A stretch of 64,000 nt of DNA. Origin: an uncultured bacterium (lineage in GTDB: Bacteria; Actinomycetota; Coriobacteriia; Coriobacteriales; Atopobiaceae). Shown in pieces: positions 16,994-25,800 of this stretch (positions are counted from its first letter, which is position 1; each line of letters begins with the position of its first letter). The position numbers and the translations under genes are program-made. The stretch lies in the NCBI GenBank assembly GCA_905214865.1, contig CAJMNO010000006.1, positions 40,571-104,570 on the forward strand, read 5' to 3'. The notes beneath the pieces were generated by a model, which saw only the letters and a program-made list of their open reading frames with translations, was not told where the DNA came from and did no database searches.

Positions 16994-18277
16994 CTAGTCG
17001 AGGTCCCTGAAGTGGAAGTGGCTGCGCCCCTCGGCGTAGTCGCCCACCACCTGACCGGAACCGCGGAGCTCGTACTTGTAGGTGACCAGCCCGTCCAGGC
17101 CCACGGGGCCGCGCGCGTGCAGCTTGCCGGTGGAGATGCCCACCTCGGCGCCAAAGCCGTAGCGGAAGCCGTCGGCAAAGCGGGTCGAGGCGTTCTGGTA
17201 CACGCCGGCGGAGTCCACCAGGCGCATGAAGCGCTTGGCCGCCGCGTCGTCGTCGGTCACGATGGCGTCGGTGTGGTGCGACCCATGGCGGTTGATGTGG
17301 TCGATCGCCTGGTCGATGTCATCCACGACCTTGGCCGAGATGATGGGGGCAAGGTACTCGGTGTCCCAGTCGTCCTCGGTGGCGGGCTCGCAGCCCACGA
17401 GGTCGCGCACCGCCTTGTCGCCGCGCAGGGTCACGCCCGCCTCGCGGTACGCCTCCGCCATCGGCGGGAGGAACTTCGCCGCGACGTCGCGGTGGACGAG
17501 CAGGGTCTCGGCCGCGTTGCAGGCGGCGGTGTACTGGGTCTTGGCGTCCAGGCAGATGCGCACGGCCATGGGAACCTCGGCGGCCTTGTCCACGTACACG
17601 TGGCAGATGCCGTCCGCGTGGCCCATGACGGGAATCTTGGTGTTGTCCATGATGTAGCGCACGAAGGCGTTGGACCCGCGCGGGATCAGCAGGTCAACGT
17701 AGCCGTAGCAGCCCAGCAGCTCGTCGACCTCGCGGTGCGCCTCGGCCAGGTACAGGCAGGCGTCGGGAAGGCCGGCGGAGAGGGCCGCGGCACGGATGAC
17801 CTCGAACATCTCCCGGTTGGTGTTGAGCGTCTCGGACCCGCCCTTGAGCATGGCGCAGTTGCCGCTCTTGATGCAGAGCGTGGAGATCTGGACCATGGCG
17901 TCGGGGCGCGCCTCGAAGATCACGCCGATGACCCCGATGGGGCAGGTCACGCGGCTGAGCACGAGGCCCTGGTCCAGCTCGCGGCGCAGCAGCACGCGGC
18001 CAACGGGGTCGGGTAGCGAGACCAGGCTGTCGATGCCGGCGCACACGTCGGCAAGCTTGTGCTCGTCAAACAGCAGGCGCTTGCGCACCGCCGGGGCCAC
18101 GTTCGCCTCGTCCGCCGCCGCGAGGTCCTTGGCGTTGGCGGCAAAGATCCGCTCCTTGCTCTCCTGCAGCGCCTGCTTGATGCGCAGGAGGGCGTCGTTG
18201 CGCACCTCCAGGCTGACCGAGGCCATCTCGGGGCTCTCGAGCTTCATGTGACGTGCGACGTCTCGGATGTCTGGCAT
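16994..18277 (-). CDS. proA: Glutamate-5-semialdehyde dehydrogenase
   Basis: ProA reduces gamma-glutamyl phosphate to the semialdehyde with NADPH in proline synthesis. The 427-residue protein has the family's VIFEARPDAMVQI (about 119), GNCAMLKGGSE (nicotinamide loop), and catalytic cysteine C253 in YTAACNAAETLL; the end GLDGLVTYKYELRG is the ProA C-terminus. A proB partner is not in the window. The ATG at 18277 gives the normal length. It leads a run with the ankyrin-like, VWA and MoxR-like genes, 15 bp from the first, though no metabolic link among them is evident. Confidence 0.95.
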   Translation of the reverse strand: MPDIRDVARHMKLESPEMASVSLEVRNDALLRIKQALQESKERIFAANAKDLAAADEANVAPAVRKRLLFDEHKLADVCAGIDSLVSLPDPVGRVLLRRELDQGLVLSRVTCPIGVIGVIFEARPDAMVQISTLCIKSGNCAMLKGGSETLNTNREMFEVIRAAALSAGLPDACLYLAEAHREVDELLGCYGYVDLLIPRGSNAFVRYIMDNTKIPVMGHADGICHVYVDKAAEVPMAVRICLDAKTQYTAACNAAETLLVHRDVAAKFLPPMAEAYREAGVTLRGDKAVRDLVGCEPATEDDWDTEYLAPIISAKVVDDIDQAIDHINRHGSHHTDAIVTDDDAAAKRFMRLVDSAGVYQNASTRFADGFRYGFGAEVGISTGKLHARGPVGLDGLVTYKYELRGSGQVVGDYAEGRSHFHFRDLD

Positions 18278-18304
18278 CTCTCCCCCTCTTCTTGTTTTCT
18301 CGCA

Positions 18305-18310
18305 AGTATA
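18305..18310 (-). promoter_or_regulatory. Possible -10 box of the proA transcript
   Basis: TATACT on the minus strand, 28 bp before the proA start. No good -35 is visible at 17 bp, so this is a weak call. Confidence 0.35.
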
Positions 18311-18411
18311 GGGGCTGGGGGAGACGAGCGTGGGCGAGGCGTGGTGCCCCGTGCCACGCACAGGGGGCGGGCCGCCCGCCGCAGCCGCGACGGGAGCCCG
18401 CCCGAGGGACG

Positions 18412-18981
18412 CTAGCCCTGCTCGCGAAGGCAGCAGGAGGCCAGGTGGTCGTTCACCACGCCCGTGGTCTGCAGGTACGAGTATGCGTTGGCGGGGCCAA
18501 AGTACTTGAAGCCCCGGCGCTTCATGTCCAGCGCCAGCTCGTCCGATATGTCCGTGCGCACCGGTATGTCGCGGAGGGAGTGGGGGCAGTGGTCGATCAC
18601 CTCTCCCCCCGTGAAGCCCCAGAGGTAGTTGGCAAAGCTTCCCCTCTCCTCCTGCACGCGCAGGAACGCCTGGGCGTTGTCGATCATGGCACGGGCCTTC
18701 CACCGGTTGCGGATCACGCCCGGCACGCTCAGGACGAAGTCGACGTCGTTCTCGGTCCAGGTCGCCAGGACGTTGGGGTCGAAGCCGGCGTAGGCGCGGC
18801 GGAGCTCGCACCACCGGCTCACCGCAAGCGACCAGCTGAGCCCACTGCGCTGGGTCTCGATGCACATGAGCTCGAAGAGCTTCCCGTCATCGTGCGTGGG
18901 GTGTCCCCATACCTCGTCGTGGAAGTTGGTCATGGCGCTTCCGCGCCCCTCCCACCTGCAGCGGCCATGCGACTCTGACAT
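18412..18981 (-). CDS. tag: DNA-3-methyladenine glycosylase I
   Basis: Tag excises N3-methyladenine from DNA. The 189-residue protein has the expected N-terminal zinc ligand C8 (GRCRW), FHDEVWGHPTHDDGKLFELMCIETQRSGLSW with the base-contacting glutamate, and KYFGPANAYSYLQTTGVVNDHLASC, whose His and Cys complete the zinc snap. The ATG at 18981 is supported by GGGAGGGAG just upstream and by the need for C8. Gap to proA is 134 bp, with a candidate promoter within, so the two need not be cotranscribed. Confidence 0.93.
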   Translation of the reverse strand: MSESHGRCRWEGRGSAMTNFHDEVWGHPTHDDGKLFELMCIETQRSGLSWSLAVSRWCELRRAYAGFDPNVLATWTENDVDFVLSVPGVIRNRWKARAMIDNAQAFLRVQEERGSFANYLWGFTGGEVIDHCPHSLRDIPVRTDISDELALDMKRRGFKYFGPANAYSYLQTTGVVNDHLASCCLREQG

Positions 18982-19400
18982 CCCGGCTCCCTCCCTTGTG
19001 GCTTACCCGTGAACCAACCGTAGGCGAGCGCGGGCGACGGTGGACGGACTCGCCAAGTTTCGCCGCAGCAAGGATGCGCTTTCGTTGCGTGCAGATTGCA
19101 TGGCAAGGCTCTGAGCTGGGGTTATGTGGCACGCATTCTGGTGGTTCGCTCGCGGCCAAGGGGAGAGGCCCACGGCGATCGGGGCTGGATCCTCTCCCCC
19201 TGGCCCCTGGGGAGACCCGTGGCAATCGGAGCCGGAGCCCCTCCCGACGGCCAACGGGACAACCTCTCTGGCGCCAATATGGGCGCGTGGGATTCCAGCC
19301 ACAGTACGCGGGCATGTCGAAGCCACCGAGGTCAAAGAGGGCACTGACATGGGCAGTACTCCGTGAGACAAGGACTCATCACCAGTAACTTAGGACCCAC

Positions 19401-20187
19401 GGCAGCAGAAGCCTGATGTGAGCACTTCTCAGAACTGGTTTTGGCTAGGGAATGGATGTCCTCAGACGATTTCCCAGGTAAACGAGGCGTTTGAACCCAC
19501 GGCTGTCCCGAAGTGGCGGCGGAAGCCACATGTGAGTACTCATAGCAGGAGCCTGCCGCCATTCGATCCCCCTCCTCGACCTCAATGGCAACGGGAGCCT
19601 GATGTGAGTGCTCACATCAGGAGTTTGCTGCCACGGCCCCTTCTTGATGGTCTGATACCTGGGAAAACGTGACCCCATGGGCGATAGGCGCCACGTGGAA
19701 CTGCTCACATTGGTAGTTCGCTGCCATAGTTTTGATTTTGATGACTTTCCACCCCAGAGTACGACCTCAGGTCAAGGAGACTGACAGCGTTGGCAGCAGC
19801 TCGCCCGCGTGAGCACTTTGGCGACCCACCCTCCCCGGTGGGAGGCTCCAACCCACATTCCCGCAGGTCATCTCGCTGCCGCAAATCCTTGATGCCCATC
19901 CCTGGCAACAAACGGCCCGCGTGAGTACACACGCGACCGGGTTTCTGCCAAACAGGTCCCGTCCCCACCCCGATGGGCGACGTAAGCCCCGCGTGTGTAC
20001 TCACACGAGGACTTCCAGCCAAGGTTCGAGGATTGATGGATCCCTAACTGGGAAAACGTAGCTTGACCCATCGCAGGAACGGCGCGAAAGTGCTCACGCG
20101 GGCGATTTGTCGCCATTCAACCCATTCCTTGACCCTAAATGGCAGCTGAAGCCTTACGTGAGCACTCACGCGAGGCGTCCGCTGCCA
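19401..20187. repeat. Palindrome array C (48-bp repeat family)
   Basis: The gap of 1.3 kb between tag and the DUF1858-like gene holds the richest array. Half copy from 19401, box ACGATTTCCCAGG from 19466, full palindromes 19514-19561 and 19586-19633 (72 bp apart), inverted box ACCTGGGAAAACGT 19657-19670, half copy 19701-19726. A mirrored half near 19785-19818 begins a second set with full copies 19903-19950 and 19974-20021 (71 bp apart), inverted box at 20044-20059, half copy 20090-20114, and a last full copy 20140-20187. The cores vary (GTGAGTAC, GTGTGTAC, GTGAGCAC). From 18982 to 19400 and 20188 to 20287 I see no gene. Confidence 0.8.
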
Positions 20188-20287
20188 AAGCTCAACTCAT
20201 CTTGTTGCCGCACGCCAGGGCGCAAGGCCGGCGGCGCCCACGGTTCCATGCCGACGCAAACCCCAACGCTCCTTGGGACGAGGCCGC

Positions 20288-20692
20288 CTACTTCCCGGCG
20301 GGATCCTTGGGAAGCGTCCCGTCCTGCTGCGCGCGGCGAATCGCCATCTCCAGGTTGGCGAGCATCGGAGCGGCCTCCCCTCCCGGCAGCGGGGCGTCAG
20401 GCAGGCTCTCGCCACGATAGCTGTTGTCAAACAGCACGCTGAGCATGTCGGGCAGCGGGCTCTCGTAGCCGTCGTCCTCGGACTCGTAGCCCTGGACGTC
20501 GTACCCCGAGGCCTCGAGCGCAAACGCGATGACCGACAGGTCCACCCCGGCGTCCTTGGCAAGCTCGGGGATGGTCCTCTCCGCCGGAAGCTCCTCAAAT
20601 CCCAGCTCGATCAGCGTCTGGCGCAGGTCCTCGTTCCCCTCCAGCAGCTCTCCCAGCGGCTTTGCCAGATCAAGCGCCCTCTTCTCCGCCAT
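20288..20692 (-). CDS. Small protein with DUF1858-like N-terminus
   Basis: A 134-residue cytoplasmic protein of unknown function. Residues 8-66 (KPLGELLEGNEDLRQTLIEL, GFEELPAERTIPELAKDAGVD) resemble DUF1858, a small helical domain of about 60 residues often found with hybrid-cluster or disulfide-reductase proteins; here the usual CGG metal motif is absent. The acidic middle (YESEDDGYESPLPDMLSVLF) and the tail rich in Gly/Pro/Ala are unassigned. GGGGGAGGACC precedes the ATG at 20692. It is a single gene between array C and the YhhN gene. Confidence 0.6.
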   Translation of the reverse strand: MAEKRALDLAKPLGELLEGNEDLRQTLIELGFEELPAERTIPELAKDAGVDLSVIAFALEASGYDVQGYESEDDGYESPLPDMLSVLFDNSYRGESLPDAPLPGGEAAPMLANLEMAIRRAQQDGTLPKDPAGK

Positions 20693-20873
20693 GGTCCTCC
20701 CCCTCCACGAAGTGTCAACTGCGATAGCTTACCCCACAGACGCGATGCAAGTCGCAAGCCAACCCCACCAAAGCCAAGGGGAGAGACGCTGCGCGACGGC
20801 TGCCAGGCCCGTCCCACGGGCAGGAAGCCATCCTCGCCCGCTCGGCCACCGCGGGAAACCCGGGCGGCGTCCC

Positions 20874-21563
20874 TCACGGCCACAGGCTGCCGGCGATGAG
20901 CAGCTGGGCGGCGTAGTAGGTGGAGAGGCTCGCGACGCGGCGCCCCGTCGTGCTCCCGCCTCCAAAGGAGTTGATCGCGAGCAGCGTGTCCGACACCGCG
21001 AACAGAATCCCGCCCAGCGCGAACGCCAGACGCGACGGGGACGGCTGGGAGAGGAACCCGACGATCGCGAAGGACGCGACGCTCACGACCGCTCCCAGGT
21101 AGATCACCCCGCTCAGGCGCCTGGCGCCGCGCAGGCGAATCCGCGGGCCCAGCACGGCAAAGGCCACGGCGACTGCCACCACGGCAAGCAGGAGCGGGAT
21201 GCCCGGCATCGGGCAAGAGGGCACGAGCACCCCCAGGTAGGCGACGTGCCCGAGGAAGAAGCTCACGGCACCCGACATGAAGAGGTGCGTGGCGACGCGC
21301 TTGACCGGCTGGACAAACCGGAGCGCGTGCAGGACGTCCCCCACCGCACCGCAGGCCAGCCCAAGGCAGACGAGGGACGACGCCATGGACGCCCCGCCCG
21401 CCCGGACCCCTTGGAACGACCCCCACAGACCCAGGAGCACGAAGGCGAGAGACGCAAGCCCCTTGAGGACGGCGGCAACGCCATAGCGGTGCGAGCGGTC
21501 GCTCTGGATGAACGCCGCCTGCAACGCGATGCCGACGAGCGCGAGCGAAAGGGATGGGGACAT
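20874..21563 (-). CDS. YhhN/TMEM86-family membrane protein, putative lysoplasmalogenase
   Basis: A 229-residue membrane protein with about eight hydrophobic segments (SLSLALVGIALQAAFI, LASLAFVLLGLWG, AVSFFLGHVAYLGVL, LLLAVVAVAVAFAVLG, YLGAVVSVASFAIVGF, LAFALGGILFAVSDTLLAI). G-LLFAVSD-LLA-type motif in helix 7 (GGILFAVSDTLLAINSF) and GDVLHALRF are hallmarks of YhhN (TMEM86), in which some members cleave the vinyl ether of lysoplasmalogens. The start at 21563 follows GGAGGAG, although the frame is open to 21728. Plasmalogens occur in anaerobic actinobacteria, so the activity is plausible but unproven. Confidence 0.78.
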   Translation of the reverse strand: MSPSLSLALVGIALQAAFIQSDRSHRYGVAAVLKGLASLAFVLLGLWGSFQGVRAGGASMASSLVCLGLACGAVGDVLHALRFVQPVKRVATHLFMSGAVSFFLGHVAYLGVLVPSCPMPGIPLLLAVVAVAVAFAVLGPRIRLRGARRLSGVIYLGAVVSVASFAIVGFLSQPSPSRLAFALGGILFAVSDTLLAINSFGGGSTTGRRVASLSTYYAAQLLIAGSLWP

Positions 21564-21783
21564 GGCTCCTCCGAGCTTTGGCTGACATCGGGAGGACGCC
21601 CCTCCCCAGCAGATGGTACCCGCGCGCGTTGGGCGCGGTCCCAAGCCACCCGCCCCGCGGCGGCGACCGTCACGCGGGCGGAGGAAGCGGAGCGTCCCTC
21701 TCTCTCCCTTCTTTTCGTCTACCTCCACTCAAGCGCCTCGTGACTCCAGGTCAAATCGGAAGCCGCCCCTTGGAGCACGGGAT

Positions 21784-22641
21784 TCACCACCAATGCGGAA
21801 AAGACCACCGCGCTCTCCATCTTCGAATAGCGTTCGGAAAGCCCCGTCTGTGCAACGAGCTTGCTGTGCTCGTTTCATAAGTGCCCCGCCATTCCCTAGG
21901 GACGTCGAACTGATCGGGCAGCTCGAGGCCCCTGGCACCTGATTCGCGACGTAGGCGATTCTGGAAGTCCAACCCGTTGATATCAACTGAAGTTGCGTAG
22001 ACCACAATGTCAACAAGGTCTTTCACCCTTGAAGATGGCCCCCCGTCATGGCGTTCGAGAATTGCGCAAACCTTATCTGAAAGGGCCGCCTCGGCAGGAT
22101 AAACCAGGTACTCAAATGTTTCGACTCCGCGGATTTCAAGCCTGTCGGCAGGAACCATCCTCTCGGCTCTCTCCAAAGGGACATCATCTACAACAAGGTC
22201 AATTGAAATCGGCTGCAGTCGCTTCGAGCCAAGCCAGGGAACAAACGTAACGTTTGCCCCGGTCCTATATTCGTCCCGCGCCTTTATCGGACGAACTTTC
22301 TCAAAGACAAAATGCACGTGATCCCCAAGGTCAAGAGAGGCCGCCACCTTGAGCCGTTCCACGGCTTCATCGATTGAAGTGCCTTCTGCAAGCAAGTCAA
22401 CGTCCCTGGTGGCACGAGCATCCATTGTTCTGGCAAGCATCGCTCGACCACCCTTAAGAACGAAACCTGAGCGAGAGTCGCAGAACACCCGACACAACAG
22501 ACGATGGAACCAAAAGGACTGGACCGCACGACCCGTATCCATCGGCGACGCCTCTGCCACAGACTTGACTGCCTGTTCGAGGGCGCGTGGGGTTCGGTAG
22601 GCGAATCCCGTCCCCCCGCTATCTTCAGCTGGTGTGGACAA
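21784..22641 (-). CDS. AbiEii-type nucleotidyltransferase toxin
   Basis: Toxin of a type IV toxin-antitoxin/abortive-infection pair. The nucleotidyltransferase signature is FVLKGGRAMLARTMDAR followed by ATRDVDLL, with the two metal aspartates, and the downstream ISIDLVVDDVPLERAE and AALSDKVCAILERHDGG-PSSRVKDLVDI blocks match AbiEii, which modifies its target with a nucleotide when antitoxin is absent. The gene overlaps the end of abiEi by 17 bp. The start is uncertain: a TTG at 22641 sits next to GGGGAGAGG; the frame is open to a TTG at 22680. The base composition is AT-richer than neighbours, as expected for a transferred defence gene. Confidence 0.82.
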   Translation of the reverse strand: MSTPAEDSGGTGFAYRTPRALEQAVKSVAEASPMDTGRAVQSFWFHRLLCRVFCDSRSGFVLKGGRAMLARTMDARATRDVDLLAEGTSIDEAVERLKVAASLDLGDHVHFVFEKVRPIKARDEYRTGANVTFVPWLGSKRLQPISIDLVVDDVPLERAERMVPADRLEIRGVETFEYLVYPAEAALSDKVCAILERHDGGPSSRVKDLVDIVVYATSVDINGLDFQNRLRRESGARGLELPDQFDVPREWRGTYETSTASSLHRRGFPNAIRRWRARWSFPHWW

Positions 22642-23272
22642 TCCTCTCCCCCTCTCCGAAATGCTCTCTAAGAACCCCAAGCAGCTTGCGGGTACGTTGG
22701 CTCTTGCCCTCCAGAGCGATCAGTTCATACAGGCGAGAGTCGTCGATTCCGTGTGCCCTTGCATCAGAGAACGCATCCTCCACAAGGGAAGGGTCCTCGC
22801 CGTCCAGGCACAAATCAACAAGGGTACGCTCGGGCCTAGTGACGGGAAGGCCGTGAAGCCATGTGGCATCGCGCTCCTCGATGCACCTCACGCCAAATCG
22901 GACGCAGGAGAGCCTTGAGTTGATGCGACTCGGAGCATAGAGGCGATAGGGAGAGAGCCAAAGGTCTCCCAGGTTCAGCAAGCTTGCGGCACTGCTCCCC
23001 CCAATGACGATACCGTCGAAAGACGTCATACGCTCCCCTGTGAACATTGTCGGAGCGGTGAGTTTCCATACGGCAGACAGCTCGTCCGTCTCGGACGGAG
23101 GCGTGCTAGCTACACGGTAAGCACCGTGAAGCAGGCGATCAACGTGGCCCTCGGAGAACGCCCGCGAGAGCACTTGGCGCGGTATGCCCAGACGCATTGC
23201 CTGGGCAGCAGTAAAAACCCCCTCGGAAGCCGAGAGTTCATCGAGTGCCCCTCTGTAATCATGATATTTCAT
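22625..23272 (-). CDS. AbiEi antitoxin / autorepressor
   Basis: Cognate antitoxin of the AbiEii toxin. The 215-residue protein has an N-terminal winged helix (GVFTAAQAMRLGIPRQVLSR... VDRLLHGAYRVAS, about 15-55) and the middle blocks IGGSSAASLLNLG and LPVTRPERTLVDLCL-DGEDPSLVEDAFSDA typical of AbiEi. AbiEi proteins bind inverted repeats in their own promoter to repress the operon, and a 35-bp imperfect palindrome directly abuts this start codon. No Shine-Dalgarno is visible upstream of the ATG at 23272, so the message may be leaderless. Confidence 0.83.
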   Translation of the reverse strand: MKYHDYRGALDELSASEGVFTAAQAMRLGIPRQVLSRAFSEGHVDRLLHGAYRVASTPPSETDELSAVWKLTAPTMFTGERMTSFDGIVIGGSSAASLLNLGDLWLSPYRLYAPSRINSRLSCVRFGVRCIEERDATWLHGLPVTRPERTLVDLCLDGEDPSLVEDAFSDARAHGIDDSRLYELIALEGKSQRTRKLLGVLREHFGEGERIVHTS

Positions 23273-23307
23273 GTTGCGATTGTCTCATATTACAAGACAT
23301 TTGCAAC
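23273..23307. promoter_or_regulatory. 35-bp palindromic operator next to abiEi
   Basis: Arms GTTGCGATTGTCT and AGACATTTGCAAC form an imperfect inverted repeat with a 9-base centre, starting one base upstream of the abiEi ATG. A TATAAT on the plus strand (23309-23314) borders it. It is a plausible AbiEi autoregulatory site. Confidence 0.55.
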
Positions 23308-23493
23308 ATATAATGGTGTACAAACGTAGCAATGACCTCTGAGACCCTTCGATGCTTCCCGAATCCAGTCAAGCGTCACCCAACCCACGTACAGGACATG
23401 GGAGCAAATGTCGCCAGGCGCGCGACACGCGACAGCTCGGGAGAGATAATCGTTCAAGCGAAAATGACAAGGGCGTCCCGAGGGGAGAAGGGC

Positions 23494-24297
23494 ATGGCAT
23501 CCGAGCAGGAGCTGGAGCAGGTCGCACGCGACGTCAACGTCCTCGCGAGCTTCCTGGGCACGAGGGACGTGCCCTCCCTCACTCCCAGGGCGCTCGACGA
23601 GCGATATGGCGTAGCGCAGGCAGACGTGATGGCACTCTTTGGGGGCTCCATCCTCGCCGGCGGGGACGTCCTGGCGGACGCCATGCGCGCGGGCGTCGCA
23701 CGCACCTACGTGATAGTGGGAGGCGCCGGCCACACGACGGAGACGTTTAGGGAGAAGGTCCGCGAGCTCTGCCCGGACCTGACGTTCGCCGGCGATGCGA
23801 CGGAGGCCCAGATCTTCTCGTCGTACGTGTCGCACGTCCACGGGCTCAAGGCGGACCTGCTCGAGACCCGCTCGACCAACTGCGGCAACAACATCACCTA
23901 CCTGCGCGACCTCCTGGCCGATCGGGGGATTTCCTGCAAGAGCCTCATCCTCTCCCAGGACGCCACCATGCAGCGGCGCATGGTTGCGCTGGCCACCAAG
24001 GAGATGCCCGGCGTGCTGCCCATCGCGTTCGCCACCTACTAGGTGCGCGTGACCGTGCGCGATGGCGAACTCGCCTACGACCACGCACCCCTCGGCATGT
24101 GGGACACGAGCCGGTACCTGACCCTCCTCATGGGCGAAATCCCCCGCCTGACCGACGACGAGAACGGCTACGGCCCCCGCGGCAAGGGCTTTCTCGCCCA
24201 CATGGACATACCCACACAGGTGAGAGGTGCGTGGGACCGCCTGCTCGAGCGCTACCCCTGGTCGATGCGGACGGCCGACCCCCGCTACGCGGGCTGA
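23494..24297 (+). pseudogene. ydcF: YdcF-family protein gene interrupted by an in-frame TAG
   Basis: The reading frame encodes a YdcF/DUF218 protein, whose E. coli homologue binds SAM and has unknown function. Residues 1-182 hold the family's ALFGGSILAGGDVLADAM, RSTNCGNNITYLRDLL and SQDATMQRRMVALA blocks. A TAG stop at 24040-24042 follows LPIAFATY, and the same frame continues at once with VRVTVRDGELAYDHAPLGMWD and LLMGEIPRLTDDENGYGPRG, which are the expected C-terminal blocks. One CAG-to-TAG change would explain it, so the gene is a recent pseudogene, a readthrough case, or a sequencing error. AGGGGAG supports the ATG at 23494. Confidence 0.8.
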
Positions 24298-24418
24298 GGT
24301 CGACACCGTTCACCTGGGGCTTTCACTTCGTGATCTTGGAGAAGCGCGTACCTCCAACATCGTGGCCCGAGCTGTTGCAAGGCAGGCGGGGAGAGAATTG
24401 AGAAGCGGATGGAACTGG

Positions 24419-24736
24419 CTATCCCACAACGGACTTAACCCATCTGACCAGCCCCTCAAACCCCGCCATACGCAGCCCGGCGCCGAGGAGCGCCGTGCCA
24501 ACGCGCTTGTTACCGTCCACAAACGGATGGTCGCGAATAACGCCGAAGGCGAGCCGACAGACCTTCTCGACGTCGTTAGGGTAGAGGTCCCGGCCACCGA
24601 ACGTCTGCCATGGTTGGGCGAGAGCCGACTCAAGCAGACCCTCGTCCCGCACGCCGGCAAGGCCTCCAAAGCGTGCTATCGAGGCGTCGTGAATGGCAAT
24701 GGCTTCCCGCTTGGTGAAACGATGCGCCCCACTCAC
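24419..24736 (-). CDS. doc: Doc-family toxin (Fic fold), apparently with an internal deletion
   Basis: Doc transfers phosphate or a nucleotide to a translation factor and is neutralised by Phd. The active-site loop HPFVDGNKRVGTALL is complete, and the N-terminal half is normal (FTKREAIAIHDASIARFGGLAG, DEGLLESALAQPW). The protein is only 105 residues; Doc is usually about 125-130. LRMAGF runs straight into EGLVRWVKSVVG, which looks like the C-terminal end of Doc, so about 25 residues between them may be missing. Its ATG overlaps the Phd stop in ATGA. Toxic activity is uncertain. Confidence 0.82.
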   Translation of the reverse strand: MSGAHRFTKREAIAIHDASIARFGGLAGVRDEGLLESALAQPWQTFGGRDLYPNDVEKVCRLAFGVIRDHPFVDGNKRVGTALLGAGLRMAGFEGLVRWVKSVVG

Positions 24737-24951
24737 TTGGCGAGCTCTCGAAAGACGTCGGCGTACTCGTCCATGAAGTCAACCGCCACGTCGACTGCAC
24801 CGCCCTCGGCAGCCTGCGTTGCCGGTTGTATGACCACCCAGGGCCTGTTGTTCTTGAGAACCGTGACGGGGCGGCCGGTGCGGTTCACTTCCGCCGTGAC
24901 CTTCGAGAAGTTGTTCTTGACCTCGGCGAGGCCCATCGTGATTGCGGCCAT
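24733..24951 (-). CDS. phd: Phd/YefM-family antitoxin
   Basis: A 72-residue antitoxin with the Phd/YefM DNA-binding N-terminus ITMGLAEVKNNFSKVTAEVN and the following VTVLKNNRPWVVIQP. The acidic tail (VDVAVDFMDEYADVFRELAK) should fold on Doc and block its active site. Start at 24951 is supported by GGAGGG. It overlaps doc by four bases (ATGA), the usual coupling in these modules. CATAATTATG about 40 bp upstream is a small palindrome that may belong to the operator or the -10 region. Confidence 0.88.
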   Translation of the reverse strand: MAAITMGLAEVKNNFSKVTAEVNRTGRPVTVLKNNRPWVVIQPATQAAEGGAVDVAVDFMDEYADVFRELAK

Positions 24952-25165
24952 GGTCCCTCCGTCACAGCAGACTTATCTAGCCATAATTATGCCCATTTTG
25001 ATAGATATGAGGTTGCTAATGCGTGACAACGTCACAGCCGCGGCATTGGGGACTAGGGCGGGCTGGCGTGAGACGGTAGGATTTGGACTGTGGGTGTCGG
25101 AGGCCGCCCGGGTTATTTGCCGGGGAAAGGAGCACCGGCCCCCCGCTCTTTTGGTATCGAGGGCG

Positions 25166-25582
25166 CTACTTGAAGAAGCTCTCCTTGTCCGGAAGGACCC
25201 CGTCCTCCATGTAGCGCTCGAAGACCTTCGTGATGAGGATGAGCGCGCACCGTGGGTATGTTCCCGACTCCTTGAACGCGACGTCCACGCCGCAGAGCTC
25301 GTCCACCCTTACCGTCCCGTCCTCGATGTGCTCGTCTAGGTGCGGGAAGTGCGTTATCTTCTTGCGCACGAGCCTCTTGCGGCCGTTCGGGCCCCTCACT
25401 ACCTTCTCGTGTATCTCTGGCTCCTCGAGGGCGGACTTCTGGATCGTGAACATCCCCTCGATGGCCTCGACCCGCTCCCTCTCGCCCCTCGGGAGGTTGA
25501 GGTTCTCCCCCCGGTAGGTGTAGATGACGGTCTCCTCGTCCTCCAGCGCCTTCCTGCAGACCCCTCCGTACCCCAGGCTCAT
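25166..25582 (-). CDS. Hypothetical protein, 138 residues
   Basis: I do not recognise this family. It is soluble and charged, with alternating strands (ETVIYTYRGENLNLP, VVRGPNGRKRLVRKKITHFP) and a C-terminal segment LILITKVFERYMEDGVLPDKESFFK. The first half (MSLGYGGVCRKALEDEETVIYTY) has a conserved look typical of short housekeeping-like or phage-associated proteins. GGAGGGAGG lies ideally before the ATG at 25582, so translation is likely. It sits between phd-doc and the surface-protein gene, with no shared promoter obvious, and could be part of the same accessory segment. Confidence 0.6.
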   Translation of the reverse strand: MSLGYGGVCRKALEDEETVIYTYRGENLNLPRGERERVEAIEGMFTIQKSALEEPEIHEKVVRGPNGRKRLVRKKITHFPHLDEHIEDGTVRVDELCGVDVAFKESGTYPRCALILITKVFERYMEDGVLPDKESFFK

Positions 25583-25800
25583 GGCTTACCTCCCTCCAAA
25601 CGGTCTTTGCCGAGCAGGGGCTCACGTCCAACACTCAATCGCGGGGCAGCCGTGCGGCCCTGCGCCCAACGGACACTCTTGCGCATCCCCCTCTACCACA
25701 GCAGCCTTGACGCCACCGCGAATGCCATAGCGTCAAGGTCGCCCCTCGGAACGCTGTCTCTACCTATGCGCGCTTCCTTCTCCCGCACTTGCGGCACCGC

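Noticed and set aside
19418..20116. Short open frames in the palindrome arrays with repeating peptides such as DVSTHIRSLLP
   Set aside because: They arise because TGGCAGCAAACTCCCGATGTGAGC has no stop in one frame; they lack ribosome sites and occur in both strands. No evidence they are proteins.
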